From contig JAFWHN010000004.1 in assembly GCA_017515205.1 (NCBI GenBank), forward strand, positions 1 to 40,267: a stretch of 40,267 nucleotides of DNA, read 5' to 3'. The position numbers and the translations under genes were made by a program. A model generated the notes under the pieces. That model worked only from the letters and a program-made list of their open reading frames with translations, was not told the origin of the DNA and made no database searches. Source of the stretch: Candidatus Saccharimonadota bacterium (lineage in GTDB: Bacteria > Patescibacteriota > Saccharimonadia > Saccharimonadales > Saccharimonadaceae). Positions 17,660 through 25,944 of the stretch are shown here, piece after piece; position 1 is the first letter of the stretch, and each line of letters begins with the position of its first letter.

Positions 17660-17667
17660 TTTTACTC

Positions 17668-18273
17668 CTATCCTTTGATTATTTTTTCTGGGTCAATGAT
17701 TTCAGAAATCTCCATTTCTAGGACTTCTTTGATGAAACGGTCGTGAACACTTCTTCTATATGAGAAATCATCTGGAGACATAATCACATAATTGATGGGT
17801 TTTCCCTGTTTCTTTTCAACAATTTCGGCCCAATGCGTGAGTTTCTTGGTGCGATCGTTGCCGATAATTAAAAGATCGATACCCTCTTGACCAGGTAGGC
17901 GATTAGTAACAATTAATCCTTTTAGATAATGCTTAACTGGGCGACAGTATTCTTCCCATGTAGTTTCTTTAATATCTTTATCACGGCTTGTATCAATTTT
18001 TTTCGAAAAAATATCTACAAGTGGGCGCGTGAATGGATGTTTGCTATTGGCTGAGTAATAAACTTTATTATCGAAGGTTTCGTTCTTAATTACACCAATA
18101 CTTTCGAGGTTCAATAGCTCACGACGAACGGAATTAATCTGCTCGTCGATAACTCTGGTCATTTCACGGACATAAAAACTTTTTTCGGGGTTTTCAAAAA
18201 ATAATCTTAGGAGCTTAGCTCTGGTCTTCGAGCCGAACAATTTTTCAGTAGGAGAATTATTTTCTTTGCTCAT
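17668..18273 (-). CDS. Winged-helix DNA-binding protein with nucleotidyltransferase-like C-terminus
   Basis: 201 aa. Residues ~10-85 form a winged helix (GSKTRAKLLRLFFENPEKSF, then a recognition helix in VIDEQINSVRRELLNLE and LGVI-type wing). Residues ~105-190 (GQEGIDLLIIGND, then YVIMSPDDF) look like the minimal nucleotidyltransferase-related domain that often accompanies such HTH proteins; the usual GSxxxGxxxxxSDxD motif is absent. The start overlaps the 3' end of miaA by 17 nt. It probably regulates transcription; targets are unknown. Confidence 0.6.
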   Translation of the reverse strand: MSKENNSPTEKLFGSKTRAKLLRLFFENPEKSFYVREMTRVIDEQINSVRRELLNLESIGVIKNETFDNKVYYSANSKHPFTRPLVDIFSKKIDTSRDKDIKETTWEEYCRPVKHYLKGLIVTNRLPGQEGIDLLIIGNDRTKKLTHWAEIVEKKQGKPINYVIMSPDDFSYRRSVHDRFIKEVLEMEISEIIDPEKIIKG

Positions 18274-19033
18274 CTTGTATATATTTTATCACATATGGAT
18301 AAACTTTTTCAAGCGTGAGCCAAGTGATTTGAGGGGTTCGCTTAAACCAAGTCATTTGACGTTTGGCTAAATGCCAGTCAGCGTAAAAACTGAGCTGTTT
18401 GGCCTCATCCAGAGAAAGCTTCCCTTCTAGAAATTGCCAAGCGTATTGATAAATATTGCTTTTCATAGCTTGGTTATTCCAGCTATATTGCTGTACAAGA
18501 GCTTTTGTCTCTTTGTATAAATCTTCTGAGAACATGTTATCAATACGTTTTTTTAATCGTTCTCTTAGTTCTTGGTCTGAGTACTTGATGCCTACGAGCA
18601 GATAATTCCCCTTGATTTCCTTGCGATCCGTACAAGTTTTTTGTTCATAGTCACCGATTTTTTCCCCAGTGGGGCCTTTGAAATGATAATCGTAGATGAG
18701 AGCATCAATATAAAGTCCGGTGCCACCAACAATAATTGGAAGTTTGCCACGCGTAGTAATTTCGGTAATTTTTTGTTCGGCATAAGACTTCCAGTCGGCT
18801 ACCGTAAATCTATCACCAGGTTTTATTAAGTCTAAGCCATAATGAGGAATTCCTCGCCGCTCTTTCGGCGTGGGTTTGGCGGTGCCAAGGTCCATGCCTT
18901 GATAGATGGCACGAGAATCGGCGGAAATAATTTCGCCATTTAAAGCTTTTGCGAGTTTAATGGAAACGCTAGTCTTGCCGGAACCTGTCGGGCCCAAAAT
19001 AATAACAATAGGATTATCTGATTTAAATTTCAT
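18257..19033 (-). CDS. miaA: tRNA dimethylallyltransferase
   Basis: Adds a dimethylallyl group to A37 of tRNAs that read codons starting with U. The P-loop GPTGSGKTS, the motif SADSRAIYQGMDLGTAKP, the site GGTGLYIDAL and the C-terminal KRQMTWFKR are all present. At 258 aa it is shorter than the usual ~300, mainly by trimming of the middle and C-terminal insert. It follows thrS by 28 nt on the same strand. Confidence 0.93.
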   Translation of the reverse strand: MKFKSDNPIVIILGPTGSGKTSVSIKLAKALNGEIISADSRAIYQGMDLGTAKPTPKERRGIPHYGLDLIKPGDRFTVADWKSYAEQKITEITTRGKLPIIVGGTGLYIDALIYDYHFKGPTGEKIGDYEQKTCTDRKEIKGNYLLVGIKYSDQELRERLKKRIDNMFSEDLYKETKALVQQYSWNNQAMKSNIYQYAWQFLEGKLSLDEAKQLSFYADWHLAKRQMTWFKRTPQITWLTLEKVYPYVIKYIQDEQRK

Positions 19034-19061
19034 TAACGCCCCTTGAAAGCAATTCGATTTA

Positions 19062-20807
19062 CTACTTTAGTTCTTTGAGATAGTCGGCGAGCTTAGTCAG
19101 TTTGATTTGTTCTTCTTTATCACGCAAGCGAATAGAAACGGATTTAGCTTCTACATCCTTCGGACCAACTACAATTACAGCAGGAATTTTCATCGTAGTG
19201 GCACGGCGGATCTTTTTACCGAGTGAATCGTCGGAATCATCTACGGTGTAGCGTAGCTCATTATGTTTGAGCGGCTTTTCGAGGACAACGTCATCTAGAA
19301 TTGCAGTGATTTTGGCAACATAATCTTTGACCTGATTATTGACGGTAACTACACGAACTTGCTCTGGTGCACACCAGAATGGGAACCAACCACCAGTATG
19401 CTCAATAAAGACTGAGAGGAAGCGTTCTATAGAACCAAGGGTGGCATGATGAATCATGACTGGGCATTCTTTTTCGCCTTTTTCGTTAGTGAATTCGAGT
19501 CCGAAGCGTTCTGGCATCACGAAATCGAGCTGGATGGTGGCAAGCTGGTGCTCGCGACCTATGGCATCTTCGGCCATGAAGTCAATCTTTGGCCCGTAAA
19601 AGGCAGCTTCGCCTTCTTGTTCAAAATAGTCTAGATGGTTATCAATAGCAGCTTGTTTAATCTGCTTTTGAGCCATTTCCCAAAGCTTCTTATCGCCCAA
19701 GTATTTGTCTTCGTCAGAACGGTAAGAGAGGCGAGCGCGAAGCTTTTGCATACCAAAGGTAGTGTATAACTCTTTTACTATATTGACGAGGCGTGCGACT
19801 TCTTCCTTGATCTGATCTTTGCGACAAAAGACGTGTGAATCATCTTGGGTGAGCGAGCGTACACGCGAAAGGCCGCCAAGTTCACCAGTTTTTTCGTCAC
19901 GATAATCGGTAGTCGCTTCCATATAACGAACTGGCATGTCACGGTAAGTGCGCGGACGTGAAGCAAAAATCTGAGTGTGATGCGGACAGTTCATTGGCTT
20001 CATGGCAAAATCTTCGCCGCTAACTTGAGAATGGACCATAAAGAGCTCGTCACCAAATTTGGCATAATGACCAGATGTTTTGTAGAGGTCAGTCTTAGTA
20101 ATGTGAGGAGTCCAAACTTTCTCGAAGCCTTCACGGCCACGTAGAGACAAAGAATAGTTTGCCATTAATTCACGTAGTGTTGTACCGCGTGGGGTGAAGA
20201 GTGGGAGGCCAGAACCTACTAAATCTGAGAAGCAGAATAAATCTAGCTCTTTGCCGAGTTTGCGGTGGTCACGCCTTTTGGCTTCTTCTTGACGCTTCAA
20301 ATAATCATCAAGTTCCTTTTCAGTATCAAAAGCGACGCCGTAAATACGAGTTAGCATAGGACGCTTTTCATCACCGCGCCAGTAGGCACCAGCAATACGA
20401 ATCAGTTTAAAGGGACCAATCTCGGATAAGTCTTTAACATGAGGACCTTTACAAAGGTCAGTGAATAAATCTCCCATGTCATAAAAAGATATTTCAGCGC
20501 TTTCAGGCAATTCCTTGATTAGCTCGATTTTGTAATCTTGCTTTTCGTCGCGAGCCCAGTTTAAAGCTTCGGATTTGGTCACAACGCGCTTAGTCATAGG
20601 AAGTTTACGAGCAATAATGCCACGCATTTTTTTCTCAATTTTTGCCAGATCAGCATCAGATAATTTGGTTTTGCCAAAGTCGATGTCGTAGTAAAAGCCA
20701 TTCTCAATGGCTGGACCGATGCCAAATTTGGCATGAGGGTAAAGTTCACGCACCGCAGCAGCCAGCACATGACTTAAAGTATGTCTCATCTCTTCTAATT
20801 TATCCAT
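19062..20807 (-). CDS. thrS: Threonine-tRNA ligase lacking the TGS domain
   Basis: Charges tRNA-Thr. At 581 aa it starts directly at the editing domain (HTLSHVLAAAV with a later CKGPH), so the ~60-residue N-terminal TGS domain of most bacterial ThrRS is absent. The class II core has the zinc Cys in MNCPHH, motif 2 around RDEKTGELGGL..RVRSLTQDDSH, and the C-terminal anticodon-binding domain (VRVVTVN, RAT). The ribosome site is AAAGGGA. It shares a symmetric divergent promoter with the gene at 20875. A tRNA-Thr gene is at 25839-25914. Confidence 0.95.
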   Translation of the reverse strand: MDKLEEMRHTLSHVLAAAVRELYPHAKFGIGPAIENGFYYDIDFGKTKLSDADLAKIEKKMRGIIARKLPMTKRVVTKSEALNWARDEKQDYKIELIKELPESAEISFYDMGDLFTDLCKGPHVKDLSEIGPFKLIRIAGAYWRGDEKRPMLTRIYGVAFDTEKELDDYLKRQEEAKRRDHRKLGKELDLFCFSDLVGSGLPLFTPRGTTLRELMANYSLSLRGREGFEKVWTPHITKTDLYKTSGHYAKFGDELFMVHSQVSGEDFAMKPMNCPHHTQIFASRPRTYRDMPVRYMEATTDYRDEKTGELGGLSRVRSLTQDDSHVFCRKDQIKEEVARLVNIVKELYTTFGMQKLRARLSYRSDEDKYLGDKKLWEMAQKQIKQAAIDNHLDYFEQEGEAAFYGPKIDFMAEDAIGREHQLATIQLDFVMPERFGLEFTNEKGEKECPVMIHHATLGSIERFLSVFIEHTGGWFPFWCAPEQVRVVTVNNQVKDYVAKITAILDDVVLEKPLKHNELRYTVDDSDDSLGKKIRRATTMKIPAVIVVGPKDVEAKSVSIRLRDKEEQIKLTKLADYLKELK

Positions 20808-20832
20808 TTTGATTCCCTTTTATTTTATATAT

Positions 20833-20857
20833 ATTATATCATAAGTGATGATATAAT
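20833..20857. promoter_or_regulatory. Symmetric divergent extended -10 promoters (thrS / 20875 gene)
   Basis: ATTATATCAT, 5-nt spacer, ATGATATAAT: a perfect 10-bp inverted repeat in which each arm is a TGATATAAT extended -10, one facing thrS and one facing the gene at 20875. Two polymerases could hardly bind at once, so the genes may be in competition. Confidence 0.6.
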
Positions 20858-20874
20858 GGGGAAAAGGAGATTTT

Positions 20875-21660
20875 ATGGCAAAAGAAACTAAAAGCGATAA
20901 AAAAACTGATACTGTTAAGAAAGAGAGTTCAAGCGAAATAAAAGTAGAAAAAGCGCCGGAAGCTAAAAAAGTTGAACCTGCACAAAAAATTAATGGTCAG
21001 GCTATTGCGATTGCGGTGCTAGCTACAATGCTAGGTTGCATAATTGTTGTATTTGTAGCTTTGTTTGCGACAGGTGTAATAAAGTTTGATTCAAATGCCC
21101 AGAATAATGACACAATTTCCGCTGACAATACCGACCAAAAAGATGAACAGCCTGATGAAGATGAAGACGATGACAAAAAAGGTGGTTATTACCACGGTGG
21201 AACTGAGAGCGGTAAAACTAGTGAAAATTCTATAATAAATAATTATTATAAACAGGTAAAAGAAGATGGGACTTTAGCTAAGGTTGGCGACCTAGAATTC
21301 TATCTGCCTAAACAGTTTAAAGCTGGTGGCAAGAATAAGGACGGAGCATTTACTTATAATCTAACCAATGATGATGGTTGGGCGCAAGTACTAGTCTATG
21401 CCGAAAGAAGCTCTCTCACGCCAGCTAAATTTCTAAGCAATCGAGTTAGTGCTTATCTTGATATAACCGATAGCGCCTATAAAATGAACGGTACCACGTG
21501 GGTACAAGCTGAGAATGCTTACGCCCTAGCTTACGCGACGAAATTAGATGGTAAGGTTTATGCTGTATATTACAGCGTGAAATTAGATTCGGATGCGACC
21601 AGTAAGGCGATGCAAATGATTCCAAAAACCTTATACATGAAAAGAATATACAAAAACTAG
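20875..21660 (+). CDS. Single-pass membrane protein with extracytoplasmic domain
   Basis: 261 aa, family not recognised. Residues 1-40 are a Lys/Glu-rich cytoplasmic tail; one membrane helix spans ~43-68 (IAIAVLATMLGCIIVVFVAL); then comes an Asp/Glu-rich linker (~80-105) and a folded outer domain of ~150 residues starting at LAKVGDLEFYLPKQF. That part has the feel of the small secreted alpha/beta domains that many Gram-positive and CPR bacteria tether to the membrane. AGGAG lies before the ATG. Its stop overlaps the end of the convergent racemase-like gene by 4 nt. Confidence 0.6.
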   Translation: MAKETKSDKKTDTVKKESSSEIKVEKAPEAKKVEPAQKINGQAIAIAVLATMLGCIIVVFVALFATGVIKFDSNAQNNDTISADNTDQKDEQPDEDEDDDKKGGYYHGGTESGKTSENSIINNYYKQVKEDGTLAKVGDLEFYLPKQFKAGGKNKDGAFTYNLTNDDGWAQVLVYAERSSLTPAKFLSNRVSAYLDITDSAYKMNGTTWVQAENAYALAYATKLDGKVYAVYYSVKLDSDATSKAMQMIPKTLYMKRIYKN

Positions 21661-22319
21661 TATTTAGATTTCTTGATTCCACCACGAATTTTTAAAGTTC
21701 TATTGATGTTTTTGATGGTTTCATCAAAATTGTCGTAGATTTTAAGTTTGGGACCATAAATTCTTTTTAACTCTGGTCGAAGATCATGAAATTGTGAGCA
21801 AATAAGTATGATGGAACTAGGACGATACTTCTCAAAAAATGGAGTGAGGGCTAATTTAATTTCGTCGCTTTCTAATTCCCCGTCGTCAATTTTGGCGGGC
21901 CAGGTGTCTAAAGTGATAGTCTTAGTTTTACAACGAAGTCTGAAAACAAAATTTTGGTATTTTAGGGATTTGGCTACTGCTTTGGTAGTAAGAATTGGAA
22001 TAATTTCCTTTTTTTGAAGAGATTTGGGTTGCTCAAGTGACATACCAATGAAACGTTGGTTAGGGTATTTTTTGCGGAAAAACTGCAAACTAGTCAAAGT
22101 CAAAAGATAATTGGCAAAAATGATGAGATCAGCCTTATTGATATAAGGGCGTAAAGCCTCGTCTGCCGTTTTCCTAGCAGTTTTCGCATTTAAAAGTAGC
22201 TGATTCGCATGACGCCAATCAATGACTCGAATTATTTCAACGATAGGCAATTCTTCAGCTAGTTGATCCGCGAAGAACTCACCACCATAACCACTGTCAA
22301 AAACCACAATTTTGAGCAT
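21657..22319 (-). CDS. Glutamate/aspartate racemase-superfamily-like protein with a lost catalytic Cys
   Basis: 220 aa from the ATG at 22319, where MLKIVVFDSGYGGEFFADQL matches the MurI N-terminus (VFDSGxGG). In MurI two Cys face each other: one in ACNTA, one in GCTH. Here the first site reads FANYL (Cys to Ala); the second may be ICSQFH. A two-base racemase reaction is therefore unlikely. I prefer this start to the in-frame ATG at 22367, which lies within a TGCTAGAAT -10 element. GGAGGAG lies upstream but far (about 23 nt). A role in cell-wall D-Glu supply cannot be claimed. Confidence 0.55.
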   Translation of the reverse strand: MLKIVVFDSGYGGEFFADQLAEELPIVEIIRVIDWRHANQLLLNAKTARKTADEALRPYINKADLIIFANYLLTLTSLQFFRKKYPNQRFIGMSLEQPKSLQKKEIIPILTTKAVAKSLKYQNFVFRLRCKTKTITLDTWPAKIDDGELESDEIKLALTPFFEKYRPSSIILICSQFHDLRPELKRIYGPKLKIYDNFDETIKNINRTLKIRGGIKKSKY

Positions 22320-22399
22320 ATTAAAAATAAAAATCCTTTCTCCTCCGCTTGCGATAGATTCTAGCATATGATATGAAGAAAAAATTTTTGGATTTAGAA

Positions 22400-22423
22400 T
22401 TTTTGCAACAATTGTTGCAAAAA
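22400..22423. repeat. 24-bp perfect palindrome
   Basis: TTTTTGCAACAATTGTTGCAAAAA reads the same on both strands. It lies between the tRNA-Val terminator and the racemase-like gene. It could be an operator, or a second hairpin behind the terminator at 22464. Confidence 0.5.
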
Positions 22424-22463
22424 TTTAAATTTAACAAAAAATAACAAACGTTTGCGGAATAAA

Positions 22464-22497
22464 AGAAAATATCCAACCGAATGGTTGGATATTTTCT
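22464..22497 (-). terminator. Terminator of tRNA-Val(UAC)
   Basis: A 15-bp perfect stem (AGAAAATATCCAACC with GGTTGGATATTTTCT, loop GAAT) right after the tRNA 3' end, followed on the minus strand by TTTATT. Confidence 0.85.
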
Positions 22498-22498
22498 G

Positions 22499-22575
22499 TG
22501 GTGGGTTGTGAGGAACTCGAATCCCCGACCTTCTCGGTGTAAACGAGACGCTCTAGCCAGCTGAGCTAACAACCC
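22499..22575 (-). tRNA. tRNA-Val (anticodon UAC)
   Basis: A 77-nt cloverleaf: acceptor GGGTTGT/ACAACCC, D-arm GCTC..GAGC, anticodon stem TCTCG/CGAGA with loop TTTACAC (anticodon TAC), T-arm GGGGA-TTCGAGT-TCCTC, discriminator A, and an encoded CCA. A TGATATAAT promoter lies about 11 nt upstream. Confidence 0.95.
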
Positions 22576-22612
22576 ATCTAGAGGTAATTATATCACAGAG
22601 TGCAAAAAATTG

Positions 22613-23185
22613 TTAGCCCTGCTGATTAAAAGACTTAAGTGGGCTAAGACGAATGTGAGCGGTATTGGTTAGAAACATGATTTTATCGACAGTGCTGACA
22701 ATTGTATTTTTATTAAAACCTGCTCTTCCCCATTCTTCAACCAATCCAGCAATTTCTTTAGTGTATATTTTAAACATTTCCCCGTCTGTAATTTTATTGG
22801 TAGCGATGATTTTGGGTTTGATAGTTATAATCATTCTTTCAAAAAAATCACGTCTGCCATATTTGAGTAAAAATCTCATAACCAAACGATTGGCAGACAT
22901 TAAAATTAAAATGCGGCTGTAAAGAGTTCTAAGCTGACATTTGGGATTATTCATGAGAGAATGCATAATCTTTTTACATTTATATAAAATGTATGCTTCG
23001 TAATCTGGAGCTACTTCAGATAAATTCTTGTGATGACGGTAAAGAGTGGAGCGAGAAATATGGGCTGTGTGAAAGAAATGCGACAGACTGAGCGATTCTT
23101 TAACCGAAAAAAATGTAATAATAATGGTCTCTTCGGTTTGACGAAAACGTTTGTTTTTGAGTTTTTCGTCGGTAATTCTATTCAC
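22613..23185 (-). CDS. TetR-like transcriptional regulator
   Basis: 190 aa. An HTH lies at ~30-55 (LSLSHFFHTAHISRSTLYRH), close to the TetR pattern of 'IS.STLYRHF', and a C-terminal all-helical domain follows. The start is GTG at 23185 with AAGG upstream. It begins 20 nt after the glycosyltransferase stop codon and is probably the last gene of that operon, so it may control envelope polysaccharide genes or itself. The ligand is unknown. Confidence 0.55.
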   Translation of the reverse strand: MNRITDEKLKNKRFRQTEETIIITFFSVKESLSLSHFFHTAHISRSTLYRHHKNLSEVAPDYEAYILYKCKKIMHSLMNNPKCQLRTLYSRILILMSANRLVMRFLLKYGRRDFFERMIITIKPKIIATNKITDGEMFKIYTKEIAGLVEEWGRAGFNKNTIVSTVDKIMFLTNTAHIRLSPLKSFNQQG

Positions 23186-23204
23186 CGCATTACCTTAATA
23201 CTTT

Positions 23205-24830
23205 TTATTTTTTGACTACTTTTTTGGTGACATCAAATTTCTCCATATATAGCCCTAACATGAGGCGAGTCTGAGCATAATAAGCGGCAAGTGATTGATA
23301 CAAAATAGAAGTGACAGGAATGAGCACCCATTGGAGTACCATAAGAATATTGCGCCCTTTGCGATATTTAGCTGGGCGTTTTGGCAAGATGCGAAAAGAA
23401 ACTAGCACGGTGATAAACAGGCCAATAGACGCAACTGTTTCGATAATACTAACAATATTTGGTAGATTATAGGCTACCATGTCGTGCGAAGAGACATTCA
23501 TGATCATTGGCACCCAACCACCAAAGGTAATGATTGGCGCCATGATAGCTAGGGTGACATGCCCATCGAGCAATCGCCAGAATTTAGGTAGCAGGTGCCA
23601 GAATGGCATACAGCGTTTTGATTTCGGTACGAATAATCTAGTGCCAACGTATGCCACGTCGCTGGCCCCATAGTACCAACGCCTGACCTGAATAAACTGA
23701 GCCTTAATGGTCTTAAAGAACGTTTCATCAATAACAGCATCTTGGTAAATCGGAATTCGGATAGGTAGAACAGCGTAATCACCAGAGAAAAAGAATAAAC
23801 TACGCCAGTATTGATGGCCATCTTCTACAATGGTACGTTTGGACCAAAAATTCATGGCTTCGAGTGCTTGTAAAGGCTGAGAATGAGAGGCGAAATTACG
23901 TAGAGAATGTGGCCTCATGGTAGAAATCACGTTGAAAAATGAATTTGAAACGGCGATAACACGTGCAGGAGCGGGAGCATCCCAGATATTATTAGTAAAG
24001 ATGGAGACTGGCTGATAACTGAGCCTTTGCCGATTGGGATGGACGATAAACTCATAGGCAACCGAATCAAGATATTTGGGAGCCATGTGGTTGTCGCTAT
24101 CTAAGGACGTGACGATAATGTTTTCAAGAGGTAAATGTTTTTTAGAAACGTAATCCTTGACGGCTTGACCGGCATAAGTCAGATTGGGCCCCTTGCCGAT
24201 TACTTCGCCGGGAAGATTGGCTGGATGCTTAACAAGCAAAAAGTCTTTAAAGACACCTTTATATTCTGAAGCGAGAGCTTTTGCAGTATTCTCCATCTCA
24301 GCACCACCACGTTCTTCGTAAGCTAGTACAAAAATGATGTGATCGTTTAGAAAAGTATTATGCTCTACCGCAGCGATGGATGGCGAAAGCACTTCGCTAG
24401 ATTCGTTGTATGCAGTCATAATTACAACGTGATAAATTTGTGAGGGCTTAGGATAGTCATTTCCCATTGCGGTAATCATTTTGAGGTTATCAAGATGCTC
24501 TTCGGAATGGTAGCTTTTACTATTGTTGTCACGTAATCTTTCGTATGCGTCGTGAGGGTTTTCTAAGTCATTAAGGCGTTCATGCCAGTCAACGCGTCCA
24601 GCACGCTTGATAATATTATAACCTTGCACGGTACGATAGGCGACACCTATAGCTTTGACGAGAGTGCTAGAAATCAGAACAAATAAATAAATGGCACCCC
24701 AGACTGGGTCAATAAATGAAATCACGAATAGTAAAATGATGGCACCATAAGAGATAGCGCCTGGTACTATTTCCAAAAAACGGTAGAGCTTTGTACGTTT
24801 ACCTTGGGGAATTTCAAGGTTTTGTCGCAT
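23205..24830 (-). CDS. Processive membrane glycosyltransferase, GT2 family
   Basis: 541 aa. Two N-terminal membrane helices (~22-60) come before a GT2 catalytic domain: VVIMTAYNES, LDSDNHMAP (DxD-like), an ED pair (VEDGHQYW), and QVRRWYYG, the Q(Q/R)xRW motif of processive beta-glycosyltransferases such as cellulose and hyaluronan synthases. Three to four membrane helices follow. It probably builds and exports a surface polysaccharide; the sugar is unknown. The start lies 1 nt after the stop of the 120-aa gene. The gene order is DUF308-like, small membrane protein, GT2, TetR-like. Confidence 0.85.
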   Translation of the reverse strand: MRQNLEIPQGKRTKLYRFLEIVPGAISYGAIILLFVISFIDPVWGAIYLFVLISSTLVKAIGVAYRTVQGYNIIKRAGRVDWHERLNDLENPHDAYERLRDNNSKSYHSEEHLDNLKMITAMGNDYPKPSQIYHVVIMTAYNESSEVLSPSIAAVEHNTFLNDHIIFVLAYEERGGAEMENTAKALASEYKGVFKDFLLVKHPANLPGEVIGKGPNLTYAGQAVKDYVSKKHLPLENIIVTSLDSDNHMAPKYLDSVAYEFIVHPNRQRLSYQPVSIFTNNIWDAPAPARVIAVSNSFFNVISTMRPHSLRNFASHSQPLQALEAMNFWSKRTIVEDGHQYWRSLFFFSGDYAVLPIRIPIYQDAVIDETFFKTIKAQFIQVRRWYYGASDVAYVGTRLFVPKSKRCMPFWHLLPKFWRLLDGHVTLAIMAPIITFGGWVPMIMNVSSHDMVAYNLPNIVSIIETVASIGLFITVLVSFRILPKRPAKYRKGRNILMVLQWVLIPVTSILYQSLAAYYAQTRLMLGLYMEKFDVTKKVVKK

Positions 24831-24831
24831 T

Positions 24832-25194
24832 TTATTCTTCTCCGAGTAAACGAATTAAAACTAGCGCCGTGCCAAAAATTAAACATGAAGTTGTAATCAA
24901 AAAGAATTTGGCCATACCGGCACCACGCTTATGAAAAATTCGTAAAGTCAGGATATTATGGAAAAAGCCAAAAATTATCGCAAGAATCGGGAAAGCCAGT
25001 AGGCTAATCCAGGTACCATCTCGATATCCGCCGATATCACCATAACCGATTTTGACTACTGGCGCCTCTGGGTTAAGCGTAACGATGGAAAAAATGAGAA
25101 GAGCAAGTGATGCAAAGGTATTAAAAACCATGAGAAGCAAAAGACCACGCTCGGTTTGATATATTTTAAGAAAATCTTCTTTAATGTTTTTCAT
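24832..25194 (-). CDS. Small membrane protein upstream of the glycosyltransferase
   Basis: 120 aa with three hydrophobic helices (~18-42, 60-80, 98-118); family not recognised. It overlaps the 3' end of the DUF308-like gene by 14 nt and is followed after 1 nt by the GT2 gene, so it is translationally coupled in the same operon. It may help polysaccharide export. Confidence 0.6.
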   Translation of the reverse strand: MKNIKEDFLKIYQTERGLLLLMVFNTFASLALLIFSIVTLNPEAPVVKIGYGDIGGYRDGTWISLLAFPILAIIFGFFHNILTLRIFHKRGAGMAKFFLITTSCLIFGTALVLIRLLGEE

Positions 25195-25783
25195 CGCCCA
25201 TTATTTTCTCTGCTAAAGTATTGACGTATTGAATGAACATAATATCACCAAAAATACTAATAACGCCAGCCACAATCATCATGCTACCGATTAAGGTAAG
25301 AATTGCGCCTTCGTTAAAGGTGATGAAAATGCCAATTACCATCATCAATAAAGCTAAAACTAAAATGTATTTCCAAGCTGGAATTTGAGCAGCAGAAAGT
25401 TTAATGGCAGTGTTAACACGTACCAACGATTCGTAAATAATTAAAATGCCAACAACAACACGGAAAACATTGGCGATATCTTCACCTATTACTAGAGCGG
25501 TGATACCGATGAGAGCAGATACTACTCCAGAAAGTAGACTGTTATTGAAAAAATCGTTTTGACCTTTCTCGATAAAATAATTAATGATTTGAAAACCACC
25601 TTTGACAATAAAGAATGCACCAACAATGTAAGCTAAAACTTTAATCATCGTGTCTTGAAGGGCGATGAATAAAATACCAAGAATGATCAGAGCTAGTGAT
25701 TCTATAACGGCTGACCAAGCGGATTTTTTTAAATCGCTGCTAACCTGGCTAGCAGAACGCTTGATAATCTCAGCTTTTGACAT
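25181..25783 (-). CDS. DUF308/HdeD-like membrane protein
   Basis: 200 aa with six short helices in hairpin pairs. LIILGILFIALQ and the repeated 'G..l...G......' pattern with AYIVGAFFIVKGGFQI are typical of the HdeD/DUF308 family, whose members are linked to acid or envelope stress without a known mechanism. TGATATAAT is followed by an AAAGGAG ribosome site. First gene of the envelope operon. Confidence 0.75.
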   Translation of the reverse strand: MSKAEIIKRSASQVSSDLKKSAWSAVIESLALIILGILFIALQDTMIKVLAYIVGAFFIVKGGFQIINYFIEKGQNDFFNNSLLSGVVSALIGITALVIGEDIANVFRVVVGILIIYESLVRVNTAIKLSAAQIPAWKYILVLALLMMVIGIFITFNEGAILTLIGSMMIVAGVISIFGDIMFIQYVNTLAEKIMGDEKH

Positions 25784-25838
25784 ATTAGAACTCCTTTTAA
25801 TATGCTTTCATTATATCATAAGTTTTTCAAAAACAAAA

Positions 25839-25914
25839 TGGAGCCGATGGCAGGGGTCGAACCTGTGACCTGCTCGTTACGAATGAGCTGCTCTACCAAC
25901 TGAGCTACATCGGC
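25839..25914 (-). tRNA. tRNA-Thr (anticodon CGU)
   Basis: A 76-nt cloverleaf: acceptor GCCGATG/CATCGGC, D-arm GCTC..GAGC, anticodon loop TTCGTAA (anticodon CGT), T-loop TTCGACC, discriminator T, encoded CCA. Two A-C mismatches are present, at 31-39 in the anticodon stem and 49-65 in the T stem, which is unusual but not disabling. Confidence 0.93.
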
Positions 25915-25944
25915 ACAGGATTAATTATATCATATTTCGACAGA

